A stretch of 64,000 bases of DNA from Streptomyces sp. CB01201 (GTDB lineage Bacteria; Actinomycetota; Actinomycetes; Streptomycetales; Streptomycetaceae), in assembly GCF_002803085.1 (NCBI RefSeq), contig NZ_NNBJ01000001.1, positions 699,040 through 763,039 of the forward strand. Direction: 5' to 3'. Both the position numbers and the translations under genes were made by a program. Of the stretch, positions 24,365 to 32,075 are shown piece after piece. Every line of letters starts with the position of its first letter. Position 1 is the first letter of the stretch. The notes below the pieces were generated by a model that saw only the letters and a program-made list of their open reading frames with translations, was not told where the DNA came from and did not search any database.

Positions 24365-26134
24365 GTGCGGATCGAGCGGCATCGAATCGGTGAGCCGGCT
24401 TTGGCCGCCGCGGAGGCCGACTTCGCGGACCGCGTCGCCGCGGAAGTGCACCGGATGCAGGAGGATCCGCTTCCGGCCACGCGCTGGCGGCTGGTCACCG
24501 ATGATTTTCTGGACTACTTGGGCGCGCGGTCCGTACGGCTGCCCGGGCTGGCTGGGAAGGACGCCGGGACGGCGCTCGGCTCGGCGGCGGCCGCCGCGGT
24601 GGGCGCCCTGGAGCTGGCCTCGTCTCCAGGGCGGGAGACCGAGGTGTTCATCGACTACGTCGGGGCCGGGGTCTCGTACGGCGGTGATGTCGAGCGCGGT
24701 GAGGGCGCCGGCGATCAGGAGGGACGGGTCCGCGCCTCCGAGTGGCTGGTCGCCTTCCAACTGGCCTTCCTGGCCGAGGTCTCCGACCGCAGGGCCGATG
24801 TCTTCATCGAGGCCGCCCCACCCTGGCGCGGCAACGAGGGCCGTGCCGACGTGGCGCTCGTCCATGCCCTGATGGCGTACGCGTTCGACCATGAGGAAGG
24901 GGCCGTCGATGTGCTGACGGAGGGGCCGGTTCAGGACGTCGAGAAGTGCGCCCTGATCGACATGGTGACCGCCACGCTCGGCGAGGGCGACGACTGGCCC
25001 GGCCATCGCGCGGCCCTCAGCACCCTGCGGGCACTCGCGGCGGGGGACGAGGAAGGCTTCGCCCAGCGCCTGGCATCGCAATTGGAGCAGTACCGGAGCC
25101 GTGCCGCGGGAGACAACGCAAGACCCCGCAGCCTGCTCCCGCTCGACGCCTTGGCGCTCATGGCGATGGCCCATCGGGGGTACGGCTGGGACGTCCCGGT
25201 CGAGTCCGGTTACCTTCCGCGGGCCCTGGTGACCGGCTTCGAGAGAGCGGCGCCCCGGGTGCGCGCCTACGGCCGGGACAAGCGCGCCGACGCCATGGCC
25301 GCGCTCGCCGCCGGCTCCCTGGCGGTCGAGCGTCCGTGCCACCCCGCGGCGTCCCAGTCCCTCGACCCGTCGCCGTACGACGACTGCGCCGCGCAGGAGC
25401 TGGCGCGCTTCCACGACCCGAACGCGGACCCGAAGTCACTCGCGCGGGATCTGACATCGCTCATGGCGGACCAGCGCCGGCGTTTCCTGGTACGCGCCGC
25501 GCTCGATCCGACCGGCTGCGACCCGTGCCAGTACGAGGCCGTGCTGCTCGGCGCCGAGGCGGGAGCGGCCGCACTTCGGGTGGCACGGGCCGAGCCAGGA
25601 ACAGAGGTGGACGTCACGATCGGAGGAACGACGAGGACGCTGCCCGCGTGGCGCGGCTCCTACCGCCCCAATCCGCACCAGTGGCAGCAGGCCATGGCGC
25701 TGACTCTGATCGTCGGTGCCCGCGAGCCGCTGGCCGACTGCGTGCTCATCGAGCCGGAGTTCCTCGCCGAGGGTGATCACCCGTCACCCGGTGGGGCCTA
25801 CTGCGTGGCACTGCACGACTATCTGCGCGGTGCCGATCCCGAGCCCGCCATGGACCACGCCCTGGCGACCGCCGACCGGATGGCCGGAGCCGGCTTCCTC
25901 GCCCCGCCGCTCAGCCTGCTGTCCCAGCTGGTCCAGTGCGATCAGGAGGGCTTCGCCCTCGCGCTGGCCGACGCCCTGGAAGAGCACCGCGAGCACTACA
26001 GCGTGGGCGCCCGCGGCAGGGACTTCGAAGCCGCCGTCAACCTGGATGTGCTGGGCCTGGCCTGCCACGCCCGTCGGATCGGCTGGCCCGTTCCCGTCCG
26101 ATCGCCCTATCTCCCCCAGGGGCTGCTCCTCTGA
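24365..26134 (+). CDS. Tandem Imm49-like (immunity 49 family) protein
   Basis: This 589-residue protein contains two related modules resembling the Imm49 immunity family. Each ends with the family-like sequence: LLPLDALALMAMAHRGYGWDVPVESGYLP near residue 270 and NLDVLGLACHARRIGWPVPVRSPYLP at the C-terminus, quoted here as the two module ends. A single Imm49 protein is about 250-300 residues, so this looks like an internal duplication or fusion. GTG 24365 is chosen because GGGAGG lies 6 bases upstream; earlier starts at 24302 (TTG) and 24320 (ATG) lack one. No polymorphic toxin gene is next to it. The 300-base region upstream, shared with the divergent carboxypeptidase gene, shows no other gene. 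Confidence 0.72.
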   Translation: MRIERHRIGEPALAAAEADFADRVAAEVHRMQEDPLPATRWRLVTDDFLDYLGARSVRLPGLAGKDAGTALGSAAAAAVGALELASSPGRETEVFIDYVGAGVSYGGDVERGEGAGDQEGRVRASEWLVAFQLAFLAEVSDRRADVFIEAAPPWRGNEGRADVALVHALMAYAFDHEEGAVDVLTEGPVQDVEKCALIDMVTATLGEGDDWPGHRAALSTLRALAAGDEEGFAQRLASQLEQYRSRAAGDNARPRSLLPLDALALMAMAHRGYGWDVPVESGYLPRALVTGFERAAPRVRAYGRDKRADAMAALAAGSLAVERPCHPAASQSLDPSPYDDCAAQELARFHDPNADPKSLARDLTSLMADQRRRFLVRAALDPTGCDPCQYEAVLLGAEAGAAALRVARAEPGTEVDVTIGGTTRTLPAWRGSYRPNPHQWQQAMALTLIVGAREPLADCVLIEPEFLAEGDHPSPGGAYCVALHDYLRGADPEPAMDHALATADRMAGAGFLAPPLSLLSQLVQCDQEGFALALADALEEHREHYSVGARGRDFEAAVNLDVLGLACHARRIGWPVPVRSPYLPQGLLL

Positions 26135-26239
26135 CGCCGACCCGTTCCCCCTCATCGGTCACGTGCACCGGCCCCGACCGCCCGACCGCTCCACCGGCCC
26201 CGAGCACTCCACCGGCTCCGCCAGTCCCGGTCCGCTCCG

Positions 26240-27247
26240 CTAGCGCGGCCGGCCGCCGCCCGCGCCCGAGCCGCGCACGATGAGCCGGGTCAGCAGCACG
26301 ACCGAGCGCGGAGCCGAGCGGTCGCCGTCGATGCGCGAGAACAGGAGGTTCGCGGCCGTGGCGCCGAGCGCGACCGGGTCCTGGCTGACAACGCTGAGCG
26401 GGGGACTGAGCCGGTCGGCCAGCGGAAAGTCGTCGAACCCGACGAGGGCGACGGGGTCGGGCTGCCCGAGCCCGTCCATCACCCCGATGGTGATCAGGTC
26501 GTTGGTGGTGAACAGCGCCGTGGGCGGAGCGGACAGCGCCCGCAGCTCGGCGAGGGCGGCGGCCGCGTGGGACTGGGAACGCAGTTCGTGGCGGACGAGA
26601 GCGGGGTCCTCGGGTATGCCGTGGGAGGCGAGGGCGGCCAGATACCCCGCGTGGCGTTCTCGCTGGGTCCAGATGTCGAACCGGTCGCCGAGATAGGCGA
26701 TCCGGGTGTGCCCGTGGCCCAGCAGGTGGCTGACGGCCCGCTCGGCCCCCGCGCGGTTGTCGACGGTGACGGTGTCCACGGCCAGGCCCTTGGCGGGCCG
26801 GTCGACGCAGACCACGCACGTGCCGCCGTCCATCTGCCGCTTGAGGAAGCCGTGGCCGCCGTTGGTCGGGACGAGGATGAGGCCGTCCACCTGACGTGCG
26901 GTGAACGCGGCTATGACCTCGCGTTCGCGTCGTGGCTCGTCGTTGGTGCTGCCGACCAGGACCAGGAAGCCGCGCCGGTGGGCCTCGTCCTCCACGGAGC
27001 GGGCCATCAGCGCGTAGAACGGGTTGGCCAGGTCGTCGACGACCAGACCGATGGTCGACGTGCGGAGGTTCTTCTGCCGCAGGCTGCGGGCGTTGTCGTT
27101 GCGTTGGTAGCCCAACTGCCTTACGGCCTGTTCCACCCGGGCGGCGGTGTCCGGCGAGACACCGGGTTCGCCCGACACCGCCCGCGAGACGGTCATCGGG
27201 CTGACTCCCGCGGCACGGGCCACGTCCTTCATCGTCGGGCGCTTCAC
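26240..27247 (-). CDS. LacI-family transcriptional regulator
   Basis: This 335-residue repressor has the LacI helix-turn-helix TMKDVARAAGVSPMTVSRAV at the N-terminus and a periplasmic-binding-protein-like sensor domain (TIGLVVDDLANPFYALMARSV, then ALFTTNDLITIGVMDGLG and VALVGFDDFPLADRLSPPLSVV). GTG 27247 is preceded by GAGGAGG; an ATG four codons upstream (27259) is possible but lacks such a site. It is divergent from the GH92 mannosidase gene, and two near-identical operator candidates lie in the region between, so it probably represses that gene in the absence of mannoside-derived sugars. Confidence 0.93.
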   Translation of the reverse strand: MKRPTMKDVARAAGVSPMTVSRAVSGEPGVSPDTAARVEQAVRQLGYQRNDNARSLRQKNLRTSTIGLVVDDLANPFYALMARSVEDEAHRRGFLVLVGSTNDEPRREREVIAAFTARQVDGLILVPTNGGHGFLKRQMDGGTCVVCVDRPAKGLAVDTVTVDNRAGAERAVSHLLGHGHTRIAYLGDRFDIWTQRERHAGYLAALASHGIPEDPALVRHELRSQSHAAAALAELRALSAPPTALFTTNDLITIGVMDGLGQPDPVALVGFDDFPLADRLSPPLSVVSQDPVALGATAANLLFSRIDGDRSAPRSVVLLTRLIVRGSGAGGGRPR

Positions 27248-27370
27248 GAGCCTCCTCATCGGCCGGTCCGCGCCCGGGTCCGGCACGGCGACGCGTCGAT
27301 GATGGCAGACGGACCCCCATGTCAGGCGGCCCGCGCGGTGCTTGCGCCAGGACCGCCTGGCCCGCCTACG

Positions 27371-27389
27371 GATTGGTAACGTTCCCATG
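27371..27389. promoter_or_regulatory. LacI-type operator candidate A
   Basis: GATTGGTAACGTTCCCATG contains a central AACGTT flanked by TGG/CCA half-sites, the usual layout of LacI-family operators in Streptomyces. It differs from operator B at 27558 by one base. It lies upstream of the LacI regulator start, so it may serve autoregulation. Confidence 0.75.
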
Positions 27390-27519
27390 GACGTCGATCG
27401 CCGACGACACCATGTCTGACAGACCGTCAAAGTCACGGTGCTGAAAGGAGATTGAGCCAATCGGGCAACGGGTGCAGGGGCCTTGCGGTGAACGCGCGGC
27501 GGCAATTCGCTCCTTGCCC

Positions 27520-27548
27520 TTGACGGGTAGTCAGGGACACCTCAACAA
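27520..27548 (+). promoter_or_regulatory. Putative housekeeping-type promoter for the GH92 gene
   Basis: TTGACG at 27520-27525 is a good -35 hexamer, with a weak -10-like CAACAA at about 27543-27548 after 17 bases. Transcription would begin near 27555, placing operator B exactly at the start site. This supports repression by blocking RNA polymerase. Assignment is by pattern only. Confidence 0.45.
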
Positions 27549-27557
27549 TCCTGAGTT

Positions 27558-27576
27558 GATTGGTAACGTTCACATG
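27558..27576. promoter_or_regulatory. LacI-type operator candidate B
   Basis: GATTGGTAACGTTCACATG matches operator A in 18 of 19 bases and lies 187 bases from it. Its position at the presumed transcription start of the GH92 gene suggests repression, and the pair could allow DNA looping by a LacI tetramer or independent control of both divergent genes. Confidence 0.75.
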
Positions 27577-27651
27577 CACACCGAGCATCCTCCGTCCCGA
27601 GGCCGCCCGCCGGACGGCGAGCGGTCCCTTGCGAGAAGGTGGTCCCCCCTC

Positions 27652-30600
27652 GTGCTCCGCTCCGTGCCCTCCTCCGGACCCACGGTCCGGCCCAGACGTC
27701 CCTCCCGCGGCGTCAGCGCGTTCAGTGCGCTGGCGCTCTCCGCCCTCGGACTCGTCGGCCTGGCCGCCGCCGTGCCCGCCCATGCGGCCGCGCTTCCGCT
27801 GACCCAGTACGTCGACCCGTTCATCGGCACCGACGACAGCAACGCCCCCAACCCCGTGCCCGGCGGCGCCGGCGGCAGCACCTATCCCGGCGCCGTGGTG
27901 CCGTTCGGCGGGGTGCAGTTCGGTCCGGACACCCCTACCGCCTCCCCCTCCGGCTACCGCTACAAGGACACGTCCGTCGAGGACTTCAGCCTCACCCACT
28001 TCGACGGCGCCGGCTGCCCCAACAACGAGGACCTGCCCCTGCTGCCGGTCACCGGCGCGCTCGGCAGCTCACCCGGCACCAACTGGACCGGCTACGCCTC
28101 CGGTTACAGCAAGGCGAACGAAGTCGCCAAGCCCGGCTACTACAAGACGCGCCTGGACCGGTACGCCACCGACGTCGAGCTGTCCGCGACCACCCGCACC
28201 GCCATGGGCAAGCTGACCTACCCGTCCTCGACGGCGTCCCGGCTGCTGATCAACACCGGCCGCAGTGCCACCGGCAACCGCGCCGGATCCGTGCACATCA
28301 ACGGCAATGAGCTGACCGGCAGTGTGACGGCCGGGGGGTTCTGCGGCTCGTCCAAGACGTACCAGATCTACTTCGACGTGCGCTTCGACCGGACGCCGAC
28401 CGGCTTCGGCACCTGGTCCGGCGGCACCGTCAGCGACGGCTCGGCCACGGCCTCCGGCACCAACACCGGCGCCTACGTCACCTTCGACACCAGCAGCAAC
28501 GCGACAGTCCAGTTCAAGGTCGGCCTGTCGTATGTGAGCGTGGCGGGGGCCCAGGCCAACGTGGCCGCGGAGAACGCCGGTTGGGACTTCGGCGCCGTCC
28601 GGACCGCCGCGGACACGGCCTGGAACCAGATGCTCAACCGGGTCCAGGTCTCCGGCGGCAGCGCCGAGGAGCGGCAGAAGTTCTACACCGCGCTCTACCA
28701 CGTGCTCCAGAGCCCCAACATCTCCAGCGATGTCAACGGTGACTACCGGGGCTTCGACAACGCCGTGCACAATTCGGTGCGACCGGTGTACCAGAACTAC
28801 TCGGGCTGGGACATCTACCGTTCATGGGCCTCGCTCATCGCCCTCATGGCTCCGACCGAGGCGAGTGACATCGCCAAGTCGATGGTCCTGGACGGTCAGC
28901 AGGGCGGACTGCTGCCCAAGTGGTCGCAGCAGACGAATGAGGACTTCGTCATGACGGGCGATCCCGGCCCGATCATCGTCAGCAGCCTGTACGCCTTCGG
29001 GGCCCGCGACTTCGACACCTCAGCAGCCCTGTCCCTGATGGAAAAGGCGTCCAACGGCGGTACCGCGCAGGGCAGCGCGATCCGCGGCCGCCAGTCCACG
29101 TACACCAGCCTGCACTACCTCGACGATCCCTCGGACTCGCTCGAATACTCGGCGTCCGACTTCGCCGTGGCCCAGTTCGCCAAGGCGCTCGGCAACACAT
29201 CGAGCTACAACACCCATATGGGACGCGCCCAGTGGTGGCGCAACACCTTCAACCCCGAGTCGTCCTATGTACAGCAGCACCAGAGCGACGGCTCGTGGAC
29301 CTGGCCGCTCGACCCGGCCAGCCAGTCCACGTTCACCGAGGGCAACGCCTCCCAGTACACCTGGATGGTGCCGTACGACTTCTCCGACCTGATCAACTCC
29401 ATGGGCGGCCCCGGAACCGCCGTCCAGCGCCTCGACCACCACTTCACCGAGGTCAACGCCGGTCAGAGCAGGCCCTATTACTACATAGGGAACGAGCCCG
29501 AGCACGGGGTGCCGTGGGCCTACAACTACGCACGCCACCCGGCGGGCGCCACCGACGCCGTGCGCAAGGTGATGGCCGAGTCCTTCACCACCGGTGCCGG
29601 CGGACTGCCCGGCAACGACGACCTCGGCGCGACATCGGCCTGGTACGTGTGGGCGGCGCTCGGCATGTATCCCGCGACTCCGGGCGCGGACACACTGGCC
29701 GTGCACGGGCCCCAGTTCCCCTCCGTTCTGATCCAGCGGGCGGCCGGGAACATCACCATCAACAGTTCCGGCAGCGGGCCCTATGTGCAGGCGCTCGACG
29801 TCAACGGCACGTCCACCAGCCACAGTTACCTGCGCTATCCGGACGTCGCGGGCGGCGCGACCTTGAACTACACCATGGGAGCCGCGCCCAGCGGCACCTG
29901 GGGCACCGGCGCCTTTGACGTGCCGCCGTCGTTCCAGGACGGGGCCACCCCGGTGCCCGCGGCGCCGGACCTCGGCACCGACCTCGCGCTCGGCAAGCAG
30001 GTCACCGGGTCGGCGAGCTGCGCCACGGCGGAGTCGGCCGACAAGGCGGTGGACGGCTCGCTGGCCAACAACAGCAAGTGGTGCTCGTCGGCGGCGAACC
30101 CCTCGATCCAGGTCGACCTCGCAGCCGTGCGCGACGTCTCCTCGTTCGTGGTCAAGCACGCGGGTCTTGGCGGCGAGAACACCGGCTGGAACACCGGCGC
30201 CTTCCAGATCCAGACCAGCACCGACGGCACCGCCTGGACCACCGCGGCCACCGTCACCGGCTCGCGCGCCAGCCGGACCTACCATCCCGTGTCGGTCCGG
30301 CCGGCCCGCTATGTACGCCTCCTCGTCACCAGTCCCGCCAACACCACCGGCGGCGGCAGCGACGCGGCCCGCATCTACGAGCTGGAGGTCTACGGGCCGA
30401 GCGGCGGCAGCCGGGACCTCGCGATAGGGCAGCCGGCCACCGGCTCGGCGTCCTGCAACGCCACGGAGACCCCGGACAAGGCGGTCAACGGCACCTTCAA
30501 CGGCGGCACCGGTGACAAGTGGTGCTCGAAGGCATCCGGCACCAAGACCCTCCAGGTCGACCTGGGCGCGTCCCATCGGCTGACGTCGCTCACCGTGCGC

Positions 30601-30834
30601 CATGCGGGCGCGGGCGGCGAGAGCGCGGACTGGAACACCAAGGACTACGACCTGAGCGTCTCCGCCGACGGCACCACCTGGACCACGGCGGCCCAGGTGC
30701 GCGGCAACACCGCCGATTCCACGACGAGCACGGTCACCGCGTCGGCCCGTTATGTGCGCCTCGCGGTCCTCACTCCGACCCAGAACAGTGATCCGGCAGC
30801 CCGCATATACGAGCTGGAGGTCAACGGAAGCTGA
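27652..30834 (+). CDS. Secreted GH92 alpha-mannosidase with two C-terminal F5/8 type C domains
   Basis: This protein of about 1060 residues has a signal peptide ending near AVPAHAA, then a GH92 domain: YVDPFIGTDDS at the start, a catalytic-region segment GNEPEHGVPWAYNYARHP, and GLPGNDDLGATSAWYVWAALG towards the end. Two C-terminal discoidin-like modules (ALGKQVTGSASCATAESADKA and AIGQPATGSASCNATETPDKA starts, each ending IYELEV-G) are carbohydrate-binding. GH92 enzymes are calcium-dependent exo-alpha-mannosidases acting on N-glycan or yeast-type mannans. GTG 27652 with AAGGTGG upstream is preferred, because the alternative ATG 27574 lies inside operator B and has no ribosome-binding site. Confidence 0.9.
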   Translation: MLRSVPSSGPTVRPRRPSRGVSAFSALALSALGLVGLAAAVPAHAAALPLTQYVDPFIGTDDSNAPNPVPGGAGGSTYPGAVVPFGGVQFGPDTPTASPSGYRYKDTSVEDFSLTHFDGAGCPNNEDLPLLPVTGALGSSPGTNWTGYASGYSKANEVAKPGYYKTRLDRYATDVELSATTRTAMGKLTYPSSTASRLLINTGRSATGNRAGSVHINGNELTGSVTAGGFCGSSKTYQIYFDVRFDRTPTGFGTWSGGTVSDGSATASGTNTGAYVTFDTSSNATVQFKVGLSYVSVAGAQANVAAENAGWDFGAVRTAADTAWNQMLNRVQVSGGSAEERQKFYTALYHVLQSPNISSDVNGDYRGFDNAVHNSVRPVYQNYSGWDIYRSWASLIALMAPTEASDIAKSMVLDGQQGGLLPKWSQQTNEDFVMTGDPGPIIVSSLYAFGARDFDTSAALSLMEKASNGGTAQGSAIRGRQSTYTSLHYLDDPSDSLEYSASDFAVAQFAKALGNTSSYNTHMGRAQWWRNTFNPESSYVQQHQSDGSWTWPLDPASQSTFTEGNASQYTWMVPYDFSDLINSMGGPGTAVQRLDHHFTEVNAGQSRPYYYIGNEPEHGVPWAYNYARHPAGATDAVRKVMAESFTTGAGGLPGNDDLGATSAWYVWAALGMYPATPGADTLAVHGPQFPSVLIQRAAGNITINSSGSGPYVQALDVNGTSTSHSYLRYPDVAGGATLNYTMGAAPSGTWGTGAFDVPPSFQDGATPVPAAPDLGTDLALGKQVTGSASCATAESADKAVDGSLANNSKWCSSAANPSIQVDLAAVRDVSSFVVKHAGLGGENTGWNTGAFQIQTSTDGTAWTTAATVTGSRASRTYHPVSVRPARYVRLLVTSPANTTGGGSDAARIYELEVYGPSGGSRDLAIGQPATGSASCNATETPDKAVNGTFNGGTGDKWCSKASGTKTLQVDLGASHRLTSLTVRHAGAGGESADWNTKDYDLSVSADGTTWTTAAQVRGNTADSTTSTVTASARYVRLAVLTPTQNSDPAARIYELEVNGS

Positions 30835-30845
30835 TCGTCCTCGCG

Positions 30846-30877
30846 GCGGCCCGTCCGGCACCTGCCGGACGGGCCGC
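30846..30877 (+). terminator. 15-bp GC-rich stem-loop after the GH92 gene
   Basis: GCGGCCCGTCCGGCA (30846-30860) pairs perfectly with TGCCGGACGGGCCGC (30863-30877) around a very short loop, 12 bases after the stop codon. This is a clear factor-independent terminator for the mannosidase gene. Confidence 0.85.
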
Positions 30878-31015
30878 TGTTGGCATGTCCATGTAGGTCA
30901 TATGGGGATTCGTCCATCGATTCGAATCACGCGCATAAAGCGCCTCCGTGGTGGGAATTCAACCACCAGAGCAGGGAACAACTGTACGACGCGGGTGCAA
31001 AGGTGGGATGGGCGC

Positions 31016-32008
31016 ATGAAGGCCATACGGTTCGCGGGTGCGGGACGGCCGCTCAACTTCGAAACCGTTCCGGACCCGGAGCCCGGGCCGGGATGGGTGG
31101 TCGTCGACATCGAGGCGGCCGGGCTCTGCCACTCCGACCTGCACATCATGAGCGGTATGGATCTCGGTGACCTCACCGTCAAGTCGCCGGTGACCCTGGG
31201 CCACGAGGGCGCCGGGGTGATCTCCGCGGTCGGCGACGGCGTACGGGGCTTCGAGGTCGGCGACCGGGTGGGCATAGCCCTGGTCACGCACCCGATGGAG
31301 GAGGCCCTCTTCGCACCCGGGGTGGGGCACGACGGCGCGTTCGCCGAGCAGGAACTGGCCCATGTCTCCACGCTGGTCCACATACCGGACAACGTCACCT
31401 TCGCGGAGGCCGCGGTCGCCACCGACTCGGTGGCGACCGCCTATCACGCGGTGCGGACGGCCGGTTCGGTCGGCCCTGGCCGGACGGTCGGGGTGATAGG
31501 CCTCGGCGGCCTCGGTCTCAATGGCGTACGCATCGCCAAGCTGCTCGGCGCGACCGTGTACGGAGTCGATGTGAATCCGTCCACCTTCGGCCCGGCGACG
31601 GAGGCCGGAGCCACGGCCTGCTTCGCGGACGTCCACCAGCTCACGGCCCAACGCCCGGACGTCATCGTCGACTTCGCGGGCGTGCCGTCCACGGCCGCGG
31701 CCGCCGTGGAGTGTGTGCGGCCGGGTGGCTGCGTGGTGCTCGTCGGCCTGGGCGGCGCCGTCGCCCCGATCCCGATCACCTCCCTGGTGATGCGCAACGT
31801 CCAGCTCGTCGGCTCCCTCGGTGCGAGCAAGGACGAACTGCGGGAGGTGTACGGCCTCATAGCGAGCGGCGCGCTCAAGCCGGCCGTGCAGGAGGTCCCG
31901 TTCACCGAACTCCCGGCGGCGATGGACCGGTTGGCGCGGGGCGAGGTCCGCGGCCGCCTCTTCACGCGCCCGCGTGCCGATCTCCGCGTGTCCGTGGACG
32001 CCGCCTGA
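31016..32008 (+). CDS. Zinc-dependent alcohol dehydrogenase lacking the structural zinc lobe
   Basis: This 330-residue medium-chain dehydrogenase has a catalytic-zinc set of Cys38 (AGLCHSDLH), His63 (LGHEGAGVI, with Glu64) and Asp137 (VATDSVATAYHAV). The coenzyme Rossmann motif GLGGLG is at residues 162-167. The four-cysteine structural zinc lobe is missing; the loop reads THPMEEALFAPGVGHDG. This Cys/His/Asp pattern without structural zinc resembles the secondary alcohol dehydrogenase of Thermoanaerobacter. ATG 31016 follows AAGGTGGG. The upstream 180 bases hold the GH92 terminator and a small palindrome GATTCGAATC (30919-30928). Confidence 0.9.
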   Translation: MKAIRFAGAGRPLNFETVPDPEPGPGWVVVDIEAAGLCHSDLHIMSGMDLGDLTVKSPVTLGHEGAGVISAVGDGVRGFEVGDRVGIALVTHPMEEALFAPGVGHDGAFAEQELAHVSTLVHIPDNVTFAEAAVATDSVATAYHAVRTAGSVGPGRTVGVIGLGGLGLNGVRIAKLLGATVYGVDVNPSTFGPATEAGATACFADVHQLTAQRPDVIVDFAGVPSTAAAAVECVRPGGCVVLVGLGGAVAPIPITSLVMRNVQLVGSLGASKDELREVYGLIASGALKPAVQEVPFTELPAAMDRLARGEVRGRLFTRPRADLRVSVDAA

Positions 32009-32043
32009 GGGAAGCCCGCCAAAACCGCAGTGCGCCGGAAGGA

Positions 32044-32073
32044 AAGTGCGCCGGGTAACCGCCCGGCGCACTT
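32044..32073. terminator. 12-bp bidirectional stem-loop
   Basis: AAGTGCGCCGGG (32044-32055) pairs with CCCGGCGCACTT (32062-32073). It sits between the convergent alcohol dehydrogenase and kinase-transporter genes, with A residues on one side and T residues on the other, as expected for a terminator working in both directions. Confidence 0.85.
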
Positions 32074-32075
32074 CC

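Noticed and set aside
30919..30928. GATTCGAATC palindrome as operator for the alcohol dehydrogenase gene
   Set aside because: A 10-base palindrome alone is expected by chance in 64 kb; no second copy or adjacent regulator supports it.
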